35,042 nt of DNA, from positions 1 through 35,042 of the forward strand of contig JAOAGT010000010.1 in NCBI GenBank assembly GCA_026415615.1, given 5' to 3'. The notes under the pieces are model-generated. The model was not told where the DNA came from. It saw only the letters and a list, made by a program, of their open reading frames with translations, and ran no database searches. Of this stretch, positions 1-7,812 are shown one piece after another; within the stretch, counting starts at the first letter, position 1; each line of letters starts with the position of its first letter. A program made the position numbers and the translations under genes. This stretch comes from Thermoleophilia bacterium. GTDB lineage: Bacteria > Actinomycetota > Thermoleophilia > RBG-16-64-13.

Positions 1-99
1 ATTGACTACTTTCTTTCTGTCTTTCCTCAGGTAGTAGCCAGGCTGCGGGAGATGTCGCCGGTGTGGTGTGAGAGATGTCTAACTAGACAAAGGAAATAG
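1..99 (+). CDS. Cysteine desulfurase (NifS/IscS family), C-terminal end only
   Basis: Frame 1 is open from the first base to a TAG at 97-99 and encodes 32 residues. They contain IDYFLSVFPQVVARLREMSP, which matches the usual C-terminal helix of NifS/IscS desulfurases (typically DYV.EVLP..V.RLR.MSP). The family is PLP-dependent, takes sulfur from cysteine and hands it as a persulfide to the Fe-S scaffold. The scaffold gene starts 5 bases after this stop, the standard nifS-nifU order. The last residues, WCERCLTRQRK, add a C-x2-C pair beyond the usual end; I do not know its role. The active-site lysine and cysteine lie outside the window, so the assignment rests on the short tail plus context. 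Confidence 0.8.
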   Translation: MDYFLSVFPQVVARLREMSPVWCERCLTRQRK

Positions 100-103
100 A
101 AAT

Positions 104-508
104 ATGTACTCAGAGCAGGTAATGGAGCATTTCCGGAACCCGCGCAACGTGGGCGTGATCGAAGACGCCGATGGGGTAGGCGAAGTCGGAAACCCTGTCT
201 GCGGCGACATGATGCGCATCTACATCAAAGTCAAAGACGGGGTTATCGAGGACATCAAGTTTCAAACTCTGGGATGTGGCGCCGCAGTTGCCTCGTCCAG
301 CATGATGACAGAGATGGCCAAGGGCAAGACTCTAGACGAGGCCTTGAAAATCACCAACGACATGGTGGCGGAGGCCCTTGGCGGTCTGCCACCAGCCAAG
401 ATGCACTGTTCTAACCTGGCAGCCGACGGTCTTCGTGCCGCCATAGAGGACTATATGGCCCGTCATGGGGGCAAGGCGGGTAGCGACCCTGAAGGAGTGG
501 GCAAATAG
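104..508 (+). CDS. nifU: NifU/IscU-type iron-sulfur cluster scaffold
   Basis: This 134-residue protein has the U-type scaffold core. The three cluster-ligand cysteines are C33 (NPVCGD), C58 (LGCGAA) and C102 (KMHCSN). Asp35 next to the first cysteine and the LPPAKMHCS segment are typical. Length equals the single-domain IscU/NifU-N form; there is no C-terminal Nfu domain. Such proteins assemble [2Fe-2S]/[4Fe-4S] clusters in the cytoplasm using sulfur from NifS/IscS, whose gene ends 5 bases upstream. An SD-like AAAGGA lies about 9 bases before the ATG. The gene has a Gly/Asp-rich tail after residue 121. The next ORF overlaps its 3' end by 44 bases if the upstream-most ATG of that ORF is used. 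Confidence 0.95.
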   Translation: MYSEQVMEHFRNPRNVGVIEDADGVGEVGNPVCGDMMRIYIKVKDGVIEDIKFQTLGCGAAVASSSMMTEMAKGKTLDEALKITNDMVAEALGGLPPAKMHCSNLAADGLRAAIEDYMARHGGKAGSDPEGVGK

Positions 509-1289
509 CGCGCTGTCTCTAGTCCAGCGTCACCGGCGCGGCAAGGCGCGCGAGCGACGGGGCGCGGCTGGTCTGCGCTGGTGGGGAGGCCCTGGTCTAC
601 GCTGGTGGGGAAGCCCTGGTCCGCACTGGTGGGCAGCTGTTGGCCTTCGCTGGCTCCCCTTGGCAGGCCTCGTATGCGTTGCTGTTACCCTTGGCTGCGG
701 CGTGTTGGCTACGACAGCGGCCGGTTGTTCGCCCAGCACCGACACAAGCCTAGAAACCGGCAACGGGCCAACTGGCTCCTCGACTGCCGGTGGAGCTAAG
801 GACGCCTTGCCCGCCGTTTTTCCTGGCGACAAGCTGTGCTTTGGGGTGACGTACAAAGTCAACCTTGATCTTGACCCCAACCCAGAGACAGTCCTTGTCT
901 CGCAGTTCCACGGGTCTTTGACTATCACCGACGGAAGCTTCACCTATCACAGTCGGGAGAAGTGGCATATAGCCGAAGCGTGGATAGGCGATACAGATCA
1001 TGACGGCGTTGCGGAAATTGTCACCTTGCTTGACGCCGATGACGGCCGCCATCTAGGTCTGTTTGCGTATTTTGGGGGAGAGTATCGCGAAAGATTGGTG
1101 ACACAGGCCCTTTCTCCTGAGCCATATTCTTTGACAGTCGTGCCGCGTCCGCTCAAGGAAGGAGGAGACCTTCTGCTGTTGGTGGAAAAGGTTAAACGTG
1201 ATTTAGACGGAACAGGCGAAACTTATTCTCTTGTAGCTACCTTCTATCGCTGGAACGGATTTGGCTTCACAGCCGTCAACCAACCCTAG
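465..1289 (+). CDS. Secreted lipoprotein of unknown function with a repeat-expanded N-terminus
   Basis: The frame gives 274 residues. A hydrophobic segment at about 64-86 ends in TAAGC, making C88 a plausible lipidated cysteine, followed by a Ser/Thr/Gly-rich linker. The mature part contains GDTDHDGVAEIVTLLD at about 170-185, an Asp-rich calcium-loop-like motif of the FG-GAP/VCBS type. Residues 36-67 are a tandem array of GLRWWGxP encoded by a 24-base DNA repeat, so the basic N-region is abnormally long. The ATG at 465 overlaps nifU. A later start such as TTG at 660 would give an ordinary signal peptide, and I cannot decide between them. No enzyme motif is visible. The next gene is another lipoprotein. 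Confidence 0.7.
   Translation: MGARRVATLKEWANSALSLVQRHRRGKARERRGAAGLRWWGGPGLRWWGSPGPHWWAAVGLRWLPLAGLVCVAVTLGCGVLATTAAGCSPSTDTSLETGNGPTGSSTAGGAKDALPAVFPGDKLCFGVTYKVNLDLDPNPETVLVSQFHGSLTITDGSFTYHSREKWHIAEAWIGDTDHDGVAEIVTLLDADDGRHLGLFAYFGGEYRERLVTQALSPEPYSLTVVPRPLKEGGDLLLLVEKVKRDLDGTGETYSLVATFYRWNGFGFTAVNQP
570..665 (+). repeat. 24-bp tandem repeat, four copies, inside a coding region
   Basis: Four successive 24-base units start at 570, 594, 618 and 642. The first two differ at only two positions and the last two are more diverged. Each encodes GLRWWGxP or a decayed version, lying before the lipoprotein signal sequence. The G-rich core GCGCTGGTGGGGA resembles repeats found between genes elsewhere in the window. 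Confidence 0.85.
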
Positions 1290-1330
1290 AAGGGGAACTT
1301 AGAAGCTCGGGGACGCAAGAGGGGGGCTCC

Positions 1331-3562
1331 ATGCAGGACACGCGACAAAAACAGCGGGCTAGCACCGCGGTAATCCTAACGATCCTATCAATCCTGATTC
1401 TTGCCGGCCCATTGGGCCTGGCGGCTTGCGGTTCGACAACCTCCACGACTCAGTCTAGCTCATCCAACCCTACCGACACAGCCACCCTGCCCTCCACATC
1501 AGACACGACCAATCCACCAGTTTCTCAAGAGGTGTCCGGGCTCCCTCTGGCCTACGGACCATGGCAGGAGCCGCCTTATCTTGGTCCTCAGTCTGTGGAC
1601 CTGTCCGCCGTGGTCAACCTGAGTCGCGCCGAACTGCCAGAAAAAGCCAAGGAGGTATTAGCCAGGCAAAGCTTTGTGGCGGTAGGCACTAGTCTCGACC
1701 AAAGTTGGCCATGGAAGTTCTGGCACGTATATGAGATCGCTCGCTACCGAGGACTGCCAGTCCTGGTGACAACTGATTCCTTCCTCAACGCCTACCACGA
1801 GCTTTTTGACGCGCTGCTTCAGTATCTGGAGGAAACCCGACTGTTTGATCAGGCTGTGGCAATGACTGATGCGCTTTACGCCGCGGCTTCCGCGCAGTAC
1901 AACGAAGCCGCCGACCCAGTCGTAAAAGAAGACGCTCGCCTCAACATGGCGTACTTTGCGGTGGCAGCTTCGCTTCTCAAAGGGCAACTAGCTGCGCCGG
2001 ACCTGGTTAGAGACGAAGTCGAGGCTGAGCTCGGCTTGATCGAAGCTGCTAGCGATGTCATTGAGTCGCGCGTTCTTGGGTATAAGGAAGACTACACCCA
2101 ATACAAGCCTCGAGGACACTACACCCGCAGCGAACGACTCAAGCGCTACTTCAAAACCCTTATGTGGTTCGGGCACACGGCCTTTTATATCAATCCGCAC
2201 AGCGGCGGCGTAACTCCAGAGGAAGCGGTTAGCCTTACCCGCCGGGCCGTACTGGCTGCCTTGGCTTTAAGCGGCCCAGCCAAGCAGTCATGGTCGGCAA
2301 TATATGAGCCTACAAGTTTCCTCGTCGGCCGGAGTGACGACCTGACCGCCGACGAAGTTCTAGCTGCCGCAGCCAAGATATACGGCACGGCTGAGGTGCA
2401 ACCTGACCAGCTGGCTGACCAAGGCAAGATCGACCTCTTGCGCACGGAGCTTAACAAGTTGCGAGCGCCCAAGATTCTTACTGCCGCTCGCGAAGCCGGC
2501 GATACGGGGAACCGAGAGGAAAGTGAGCGCAGCTTCCGGATCATGGGGCAGCGATACATCCCCGATTCCTACGCCTTCCAGCAACTGGTATGGCCATATG
2601 TGGGAGAGGAGCCAGACAAGAAACGGGACTTGCCCATGGGGCTAGATGTCATGACCGTGCTGGGTTCAGACCAGGCGTACCGGATCGCCAAAGAGGACTT
2701 TGGGCAGGACCGGTTCTTGAAGTGGGAAGAACAGATCAAGAAAGTCCATGACGAGTTCGCCAGCCAGGATCCTGATCTTTGGCCGGCCAATCTCTACACC
2801 GGTTGGCTCGAGGCGCTCCAGCACGTTATGAACTTTCCTGCAGAAGGTGCTCCGGACTTCATGAAAACCAGGGTTTGGGCGCGCAAAAGCCTAAACGCCG
2901 CCCTTGGCTCTTGGACGGAGCTTAGACACGACACCATCCTATACGCAAAGCAGTCTGTTACAGCCGAGGGAGATGGGGGCGAGGAAGATGTGCCCCCAGG
3001 ATACGTGGAGCCCTACCCGGCTTTCTTTGCCAAGATGGGCGAACTTGCCTCCACTCTACGCTCCCAGTTGGTCAAATATGGCCTCCTTGATTCTGTTTTT
3101 GCGAGCAAGCTAGAGACCATAATTTGGCTCGCAGAAATTCTTAAGTCCGCCGCACAAAAGGAACTAGCCGGAACGCCGCTTACCGCTGAAGAAGAGACGG
3201 CTATAGCTGAGTATGGTCACTACCTCGAGTACTTGGGGCAGTTTGAAGACACTGATCTTGGAGGTGCAGGCGAAGGACGCACCCTGTCGTTAGTGCCGGA
3301 GAAAAGCCCCCTCGTAGCCGACGTGCATTCAAGCTACAACACTTCCCGCGCGCTTGAGGAAGCTACCGGATATCCGCTCACTCTTTATGCGGCCATTGAG
3401 CGCGACGGGAAAGTGTGGCTGTTTGTGGGAGCATCCTACTCCTATTACGAGTTCACAGTTCCGCTGGACCAGCGCCTCACCGACGAGGAGTGGATCAAGC
3501 TTCTAGACGAGGGCCAGGCTCCTCCTCGGCCGGCATGGACCAATGAGTGGATCTTGGAGTAG
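1331..3562 (+). CDS. DUF3160 family lipoprotein
   Basis: The protein has 743 residues. The N-terminal hydrophobic stretch at about 13-32 ends in LAAC, so C33 is the lipidation site, followed by a Ser/Thr/Pro-rich linker to about residue 70. The mature part carries the signature of DUF3160: RGLPVLVTTDSFLNAYHELF, then long helical segments. The tail has SPLVADVHSSYNTSRALEEA and VGASYSYYEF, also typical of the family. DUF3160 proteins are large, exported and of unknown biochemical role. The gene sits 41 bases after the preceding lipoprotein on the same strand and may be co-transcribed. A GAGGGGGG run lies just before the ATG. No frameshift or truncation is seen. Confidence 0.9.
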   Translation: MQDTRQKQRASTAVILTILSILILAGPLGLAACGSTTSTTQSSSSNPTDTATLPSTSDTTNPPVSQEVSGLPLAYGPWQEPPYLGPQSVDLSAVVNLSRAELPEKAKEVLARQSFVAVGTSLDQSWPWKFWHVYEIARYRGLPVLVTTDSFLNAYHELFDALLQYLEETRLFDQAVAMTDALYAAASAQYNEAADPVVKEDARLNMAYFAVAASLLKGQLAAPDLVRDEVEAELGLIEAASDVIESRVLGYKEDYTQYKPRGHYTRSERLKRYFKTLMWFGHTAFYINPHSGGVTPEEAVSLTRRAVLAALALSGPAKQSWSAIYEPTSFLVGRSDDLTADEVLAAAAKIYGTAEVQPDQLADQGKIDLLRTELNKLRAPKILTAAREAGDTGNREESERSFRIMGQRYIPDSYAFQQLVWPYVGEEPDKKRDLPMGLDVMTVLGSDQAYRIAKEDFGQDRFLKWEEQIKKVHDEFASQDPDLWPANLYTGWLEALQHVMNFPAEGAPDFMKTRVWARKSLNAALGSWTELRHDTILYAKQSVTAEGDGGEEDVPPGYVEPYPAFFAKMGELASTLRSQLVKYGLLDSVFASKLETIIWLAEILKSAAQKELAGTPLTAEEETAIAEYGHYLEYLGQFEDTDLGGAGEGRTLSLVPEKSPLVADVHSSYNTSRALEEATGYPLTLYAAIERDGKVWLFVGASYSYYEFTVPLDQRLTDEEWIKLLDEGQAPPRPAWTNEWILE

Positions 3563-3636
3563 CTAATGCCCCGCACGGTAGCAAGGGGCCAGCACCTGCA
3601 AAGCAGTCACGGGCTAGGGCTCTGCACGGAGCCTAA

Positions 3637-3954
3637 TCAGTGCCCGCCTGGCGTCCCGCGGGCGAGCACTGCGCATCCCTCGGTAGTTAGGCGTAGATGA
3701 AAAGAGACCGGCGCGGCCTCGACGCCCAAAAGCTCTAGCAGGGCGTCGCGGGCCGCGCCAATCACCGCTCTCTCATCCCACTCCAGGCGGGCAGCCACGG
3801 TTCTTTCCACAATCACCAACGACCGGCACCAGGTCTCTCCGGCGTAGATAACATCAAACGCCACAGCATAGGCGTCAGGCGGCTCCACCTGCTGCAACCA
3901 TACAAACTCTATGTCCGAGAAGAGTGCCACGTGAAAACAGCACCACGGACCCAA
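3637..3954 (-). CDS. Conserved-looking hypothetical protein following nrdJ
   Basis: This is a 105-residue ORF immediately after nrdJ on the same strand. The TTG at 3954 is 3 bases past the nrdJ stop; an in-frame GTG at 3930 is the other candidate start. Neither has a clear SD sequence, so translation may be coupled to nrdJ. The product looks like one alpha/beta domain, with strands around FVWLQQV, AVAFDVIY and VSFHLRLTTEG and a helix around DERAVIGAARDALLELLG. There is no signal peptide or membrane segment. I do not recognise the family. Tight placement behind nrdJ suggests co-transcription but not necessarily a role in nucleotide reduction. Confidence 0.6.
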   Translation of the reverse strand: MGPWCCFHVALFSDIEFVWLQQVEPPDAYAVAFDVIYAGETWCRSLVIVERTVAARLEWDERAVIGAARDALLELLGVEAAPVSFHLRLTTEGCAVLARGTPGGH

Positions 3955-3957
3955 CGC

Positions 3958-6252
3958 TTAAGAGCAGCGCGAGAAGCCGCAGGCCCGACAAACCATGCAG
4001 CCGCCTTCGTACTCAATGGCTCCGCCGCAATCCGGGCAGGCTCCCTGCGCATACTGAATAGGCATTTCCAGCTGCCCAGCCAGCTTGCTGCCGTTAGACC
4101 CGTCCAGGTGGTACTTCTCCGCCAGAGCCTTCCCAATGGCATCCGGGCAGGAAAGGATCTGATTTGGCCCAAACCCGTGCGGCACATGGCAGCGAATGCC
4201 CCTTAGCTGCTTTACGATCTTGTCGGGCGGCACTCCGTAGCGGAAAGCCAGCGAGATAAGACGACCTATGGCCTCCGTCGAAGCCGAAGCGCATCCGCCA
4301 GCTTTCCCCATGTTGGCGAAGACTTCTCGCGGCCCAAATTCATCCTCATTGATGGTTACATACAAGCTACCGCAGCCAGTGACCTTCTCCCTGGTTTCTC
4401 CGCGCAGCACAGGGGCGCGGCTGGGGCGCACTGGCATGGCCACTCTCACTTGCGCCCCTAGCTCAAGTTGTACCGGTCCCACGTCCGCTTTGGAGCCGTC
4501 GCTAGTCTTGCGCTCAACCTTCCCAATGTTGAGCACCTGCTCTTGACGGGAGCCATCGCGATAGATAGTGACGCCCTTCACTCCAAGCTCGTAGGCGAGC
4601 AGATACACCCGCTCTACATCCTCGGGTCGCGCGTCCCGCGGGAAATTAACCGTTTTGGAGACCGCGTTATCCACATGGTTTTGGAAAGCGGCCTGCATGC
4701 GAATATGCCATTCCGGAGAAACGTCGTGGGCCGTCACAAAAATCCGCTTTAGATCCTGAGGAAGATCTAAGTTCTTGATGCTTCCCACGGCGGCCACACT
4801 GCGCATCAAGCTCTCAGAGTAGAGGCCGCGCTCTTTGAGCACCCGCTCAAAAACTGGATGGACTTCGGGTAGTTCCGTGTTGTCCATCACGTTACGCACA
4901 AACGCCAACGCAAAAATCGGCTCAATTCCGCTTGAGCAACCAGCAATGATGGAGATTGTCCCCGTGGGGGCAATGGTCGTAAGCGTGGCATTGCGCACGC
5001 GCCGCCCTCTTGTCTTCCAGGTGCTGATTTCCCAGTTGGGGAATACCCCGCGCTCCTGAGCCAGCTGCTCCGACGTGCGAATGGCTTCCTCGTGGATAAA
5101 ACCCATCACCTCATGGGCCAGACTGATAGCCTCCTCGGAATCGTAAGGGACACCTAGCTCCACCAGCATGTCGGCCCAGCCCATCACTCCCAGACCGATC
5201 TTGCGGTTGGTCTTTGTCATCTGCTCGATCTGCGGTAGCGGGTAGCGATTCATGTCAATGACGTTGTCAAGAAAATGAACGGCTACCTGGGTGACTTGCC
5301 GCAGTCGCTCCCAGTCAACGTCCCCGTCCTTTACCATCAAGGCCAGGTTGATCGAGCCTAGGTTGCAGCTCTCGTAAGGCAGGAGCGGCTGCTCACCGCA
5401 CGGATTGGTAGCCTCGATCTCACCCAGGGTGGGAGTGGGGTTGTCGCGGTTGAGGCGGTCCAAGAAGACAATCCCTGGCTCGCCGTTTTTCCAAGCTAGT
5501 TTGACGATAAGATCAAACACCTCGCGCGCGTTAAGGTAGCCGGTGATCTCTCCGTTGCGCGGGTTGCGCAGTGGGTAGTCCTCCCCCGCCAGTACAGCCT
5601 TCATGAACTCCTCGGTGATACCCACCGAAATGTTGAAATTGTTAAGGATGTGTTCGTCTTCTTTGGCCCGGATAAATTCGATGATGTCCGGGTGATCCAC
5701 ACGCAGAATGCCCATATTGGCGCCGCGCCGTGTGCCCCCTTGCTTGATGGTCTCCGTGGCCATGTCGAACACGCGCATGAAAGACACCGGGCCGCTCGCC
5801 ACTCCCATAGTGCTGCGCACGATGTCGTTCTTGGGCCGCAAACGACTAAAGCTAAAACCTGTACCTCCGCCAGATTGGTGCACCAAAGCCGCATCCCGAA
5901 TGGCCCCAAAAATGGACGCCATGCTGTCCTCTACAGGCAAGACAAAGCAAGCCGATAGTTGCTGGAGTTCCCGGCCTGCGTTCATCAGCGTGGGAGTGTT
6001 AGGCAAGAATTCAAGCCTGGTCATGACTCCCAAGAAAGCAGACACAGTGGCGTCAAGCGGTTCATCGGGGCGATAGATCCGGTCGGCCTCCGCGATGTTC
6101 TTGGCTACGCGCACAAACATGTCGATAGGCCTTTCCAGAGGCTTTCCCTCTGGAGAACGCCTAAGGTACCGCTTCTCCAGCACTTTCTTGGCATTGGGGG
6201 TAAGCCTCTTTTCGAGCTCAGCCTCCAAAGCCTCTAGTTCGGTCACGGTCAT
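3958..6252 (-). CDS. nrdJ: Vitamin B12-dependent (class II) ribonucleotide reductase
   Basis: This 764-residue protein converts ribonucleotides to deoxyribonucleotides using adenosylcobalamin as radical source, so it needs neither oxygen nor a NrdB partner. The catalytic region reads [20 protein letters not shown], containing the N-x-C-x-E thiyl-radical and proton-transfer residues and the second redox cysteine. The other redox cysteine lies in [35 protein letters not shown] is a typical class II segment. The C-terminus is a zinc-ribbon-like tail, CPDCGG-x8[13 protein letters not shown], which supplies cysteines for re-reduction. The start ATG overlaps the nrdR stop as ATGA, so the two genes form one operon controlled by NrdR. 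Length and motifs look intact. Confidence 0.97.
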   Translation of the reverse strand: MTVTELEALEAELEKRLTPNAKKVLEKRYLRRSPEGKPLERPIDMFVRVAKNIAEADRIYRPDEPLDATVSAFLGVMTRLEFLPNTPTLMNAGRELQQLSACFVLPVEDSMASIFGAIRDAALVHQSGGGTGFSFSRLRPKNDIVRSTMGVASGPVSFMRVFDMATETIKQGGTRRGANMGILRVDHPDIIEFIRAKEDEHILNNFNISVGITEEFMKAVLAGEDYPLRNPRNGEITGYLNAREVFDLIVKLAWKNGEPGIVFLDRLNRDNPTPTLGEIEATNPCGEQPLLPYESCNLGSINLALMVKDGDVDWERLRQVTQVAVHFLDNVIDMNRYPLPQIEQMTKTNRKIGLGVMGWADMLVELGVPYDSEEAISLAHEVMGFIHEEAIRTSEQLAQERGVFPNWEISTWKTRGRRVRNATLTTIAPTGTISIIAGCSSGIEPIFALAFVRNVMDNTELPEVHPVFERVLKERGLYSESLMRSVAAVGSIKNLDLPQDLKRIFVTAHDVSPEWHIRMQAAFQNHVDNAVSKTVNFPRDARPEDVERVYLLAYELGVKGVTIYRDGSRQEQVLNIGKVERKTSDGSKADVGPVQLELGAQVRVAMPVRPSRAPVLRGETREKVTGCGSLYVTINEDEFGPREVFANMGKAGGCASASTEAIGRLISLAFRYGVPPDKIVKQLRGIRCHVPHGFGPNQILSCPDAIGKALAEKYHLDGSNGSKLAGQLEMPIQYAQGACPDCGGAIEYEGGCMVCRACGFSRCS

Positions 6253-6710
6253 CGCAGCCCCTCTTTCTCCAGCTTTTCCAGCTCCTGCTTAAACTCTTCA
6301 ACGCTTTCAAACTTGCGGTACACAGAGGCAAAACGCACGTAGGCCACAAGGTCAACCTTCTGCAACCGCTCGAGTGCCAATTCGCCCACTCGTTCCGACG
6401 TCACCTGATAGACGGACTCCTCCCTTAGCTGCCTCTCGATGTCAGCCACTATGGCTTCCAGCGTCTCCTGCGGAACACGGCGCTTGGCGCAAGCCCGCAT
6501 GAGACCGCGCAACAACTTGTCCGGATGAAAGAGCTCTGTAGTCCCGTCCCGTTTGATTACCGTAAGCGGAATCTCCTCGATCTTCTCGTATGTGGTAAAA
6601 CGTTGACCGCAAGCCATGCACTCCCGTCGACGTCGGATGGCTTCTTTGCTTTCGGTGTCACGCGAGTCGATCACTCGATTGTCAGGAGATCCGCAATACG
6701 GGCAGTTCAT
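6249..6710 (-). CDS. nrdR: Transcriptional repressor NrdR
   Basis: Starting at the ATG at 6710, which has AAGGA 5-6 bases upstream, the protein is 153 residues, the normal NrdR length. The reading frame extends further upstream but that part is leader sequence. The N-terminal zinc ribbon shows MNCPYCGS and [12 protein letters not shown] (C3, C6, C31, C34), and the ATP-cone domain follows ([20 protein letters not shown] onward). NrdR senses ATP/dATP and represses ribonucleotide reductase genes. Here it is the first gene of the operon with nrdJ (ATGA overlap) and almost certainly autoregulates through the two boxes upstream. Confidence 0.97.
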   Translation of the reverse strand: MNCPYCGSPDNRVIDSRDTESKEAIRRRRECMACGQRFTTYEKIEEIPLTVIKRDGTTELFHPDKLLRGLMRACAKRRVPQETLEAIVADIERQLREESVYQVTSERVGELALERLQKVDLVAYVRFASVYRKFESVEEFKQELEKLEKEGLR

Positions 6711-6766
6711 GGTATCCTTGCTTTCCCGCCTTCCGACGCTGTTAGCGTACGACCTTGTCCAACCCG

Positions 6767-6782
6767 CCCCCATATATTGTGT
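6767..6782 (-). promoter_or_regulatory. Promoter-proximal NrdR box
   Basis: Read on the minus strand this is ACACAATATATGGGGG. Its left eleven bases match the NrdR box consensus ACACWATATMTWGTGT, with only the outer right half decayed. It covers the predicted transcription start of nrdR-nrdJ. A second box lies 15 bases upstream in transcription sense. Confidence 0.75.
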
Positions 6783-6818
6783 AGTCTGCATCCTAGCACC
6801 CAACATCTATGATGTAAA
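6783..6818 (-). promoter_or_regulatory. Promoter of nrdR-nrdJ
   Basis: On the minus strand the -35 TTTACA (6813-6818) and -10 TAGGAT (6790-6795) are separated by exactly 17 bases. This predicts a start near 6783 and a leader of about 73 bases before the nrdR ATG. The distal NrdR box fills the spacer and the proximal box covers the start. Confidence 0.7.
6798..6813 (-). promoter_or_regulatory. Second, weaker NrdR box inside the promoter spacer
   Basis: On the plus strand, ACCCAACATCTATGAT agrees with the NrdR consensus at about 11 of 16 positions. It is 31 bases centre-to-centre from the stronger box, the three-turn spacing typical of tandem NrdR boxes. It lies between the -35 and -10 elements. 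Confidence 0.55.
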
Positions 6819-7023
6819 GGGGCTAGTTTTCAGGCAAACAAGCGATTTGGCGCCCACCCTTCTCAGATCTGTACGCCACTAGCGTCCTGGAGCAGTCTCG
6901 CAGCCAAGTGGGGCCGGCAGGGCTTGGGACTTGTCCCCGCAGGGCTTAGGACTTGTCCTGCTGAGCTTATGACTTGTCTCGGCAAAGCTGGACTCTCGGC
7001 CCGTCCCTGGAGATAATCTGGTT
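6819..7023. other. Intergenic region between divergent nrdR and response-regulator genes, with 22-bp tandem repeats
   Basis: With the nrdR promoter at 6783-6818, this region completes the 313-base gap between nrdR and the response regulator. Positions 6917-6938 and 6939-6960 are nearly identical 22-base units; 6961-6981 is a 21-base diverged copy and a partial fourth copy follows. Each holds a GACTTGTC core. No gene is evident; apparent ORFs here are shadows. Confidence 0.7.
6989..7017 (+). promoter_or_regulatory. Predicted promoter of the two-component operon, probably leaderless
   Basis: TGGACT (6989-6994), a 17-base spacer and GATAAT (7012-7017) lie only 6 bases before the ATG at 7024. 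A start about 7 bases after the -10 would fall on the ATG itself. No good SD sequence is present; the nearest GGAG is 9-13 bases from the ATG and overlaps the -10. Confidence 0.45.
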
Positions 7024-7785
7024 ATGAACGAGCTTGTTCTCATCGTGGAGGACGACCCCTCACTACGCGAAGTCATCAAGCTAGGTCTCGAAGGCGAGGG
7101 CTACCGCGTGGCTACAGCTGAGAACGGGCCCTCCGCACTCATGACCTTTGCTTCGAACTCCCCCGACTTGGTTCTTCTTGACATTATGATCCCCGGACTG
7201 GACGGATTTGCCGTTTGCGAGGAAATCCGCAAAGTTTCCCTGGTGCCCATTATCATGTTGACTGCTCGCACCTCTACGAGCGATGTGGTGCGAGGGCTTG
7301 AAGCAGGAGCCGACGACTACATCACCAAACCTTTCGAGTTTCCAGAACTCGTGGCCCGCGTGCGCTCAGTGCTAAGACGTGCGGGAGTAAGATCGGCAGC
7401 CCAGCCCGAAATGGGCCCGCCCGAAACACCAGAGGGCGTAAGCAAGACGGCCGAACCTGGCCGAGCGCATGCGGCTGTTCTCACCCTGGGCCCCTTGGTG
7501 ATAGATCCGGCAGCGTACGAGGTGCGGCGTGGAGATGCTGTCGTGCCTCTCACCACCACGGAATTCCGCTTGCTTTACGAGCTGGCCCGCCACGCAGGTC
7601 AAGTGCTCACACGTGAGCAGCTTCTGGAACTGGTGTGGGGATACACCTACCTGGGAGACAGCCGACTTGTCGATGTGCATATTCAGCGCCTTCGCGCCAA
7701 GGTCGAGGAGGACCCCTCCCGTCCCTGCTTGATCTTGACGGTTCGAGGGGTGGGCTATCGGGCCGCCCGCCGCGAGGCAGGATAA
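7024..7785 (+). CDS. OmpR/PhoB-family response regulator (MtrA-like)
   Basis: This 253-residue protein has a receiver domain and a winged-helix DNA-binding domain. The acidic pair is E9-D10-D11 (VEDD), the phosphoacceptor is D53 (LLDIMIPGLDG), the switch threonine is T80 (IIMLTA) and the conserved lysine is K102 (DDYITKPFEFPEL). A linker of about 40 residues separates the domains and is longer than usual. The C-terminal half has the OmpR signature (VVPLTTTEFRLLYELARHAG, then SRLVDVHIQRLRAKVEEDPS). The cognate kinase gene follows after 27 bases, and a GerMN lipoprotein comes next, an order recalling mtrA-mtrB-lpqB of actinobacteria. Confidence 0.95.
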   Translation: MNELVLIVEDDPSLREVIKLGLEGEGYRVATAENGPSALMTFASNSPDLVLLDIMIPGLDGFAVCEEIRKVSLVPIIMLTARTSTSDVVRGLEAGADDYITKPFEFPELVARVRSVLRRAGVRSAAQPEMGPPETPEGVSKTAEPGRAHAAVLTLGPLVIDPAAYEVRRGDAVVPLTTTEFRLLYELARHAGQVLTREQLLELVWGYTYLGDSRLVDVHIQRLRAKVEEDPSRPCLILTVRGVGYRAARREAG

Positions 7786-7812
7786 TCAAGCCCGGTGGGG
7801 GAGGATGAGCGG

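Noticed and set aside
6917-6981. Possible CRISPR array
   Set aside because: The units are directly adjacent with no spacers and there are no cas genes.
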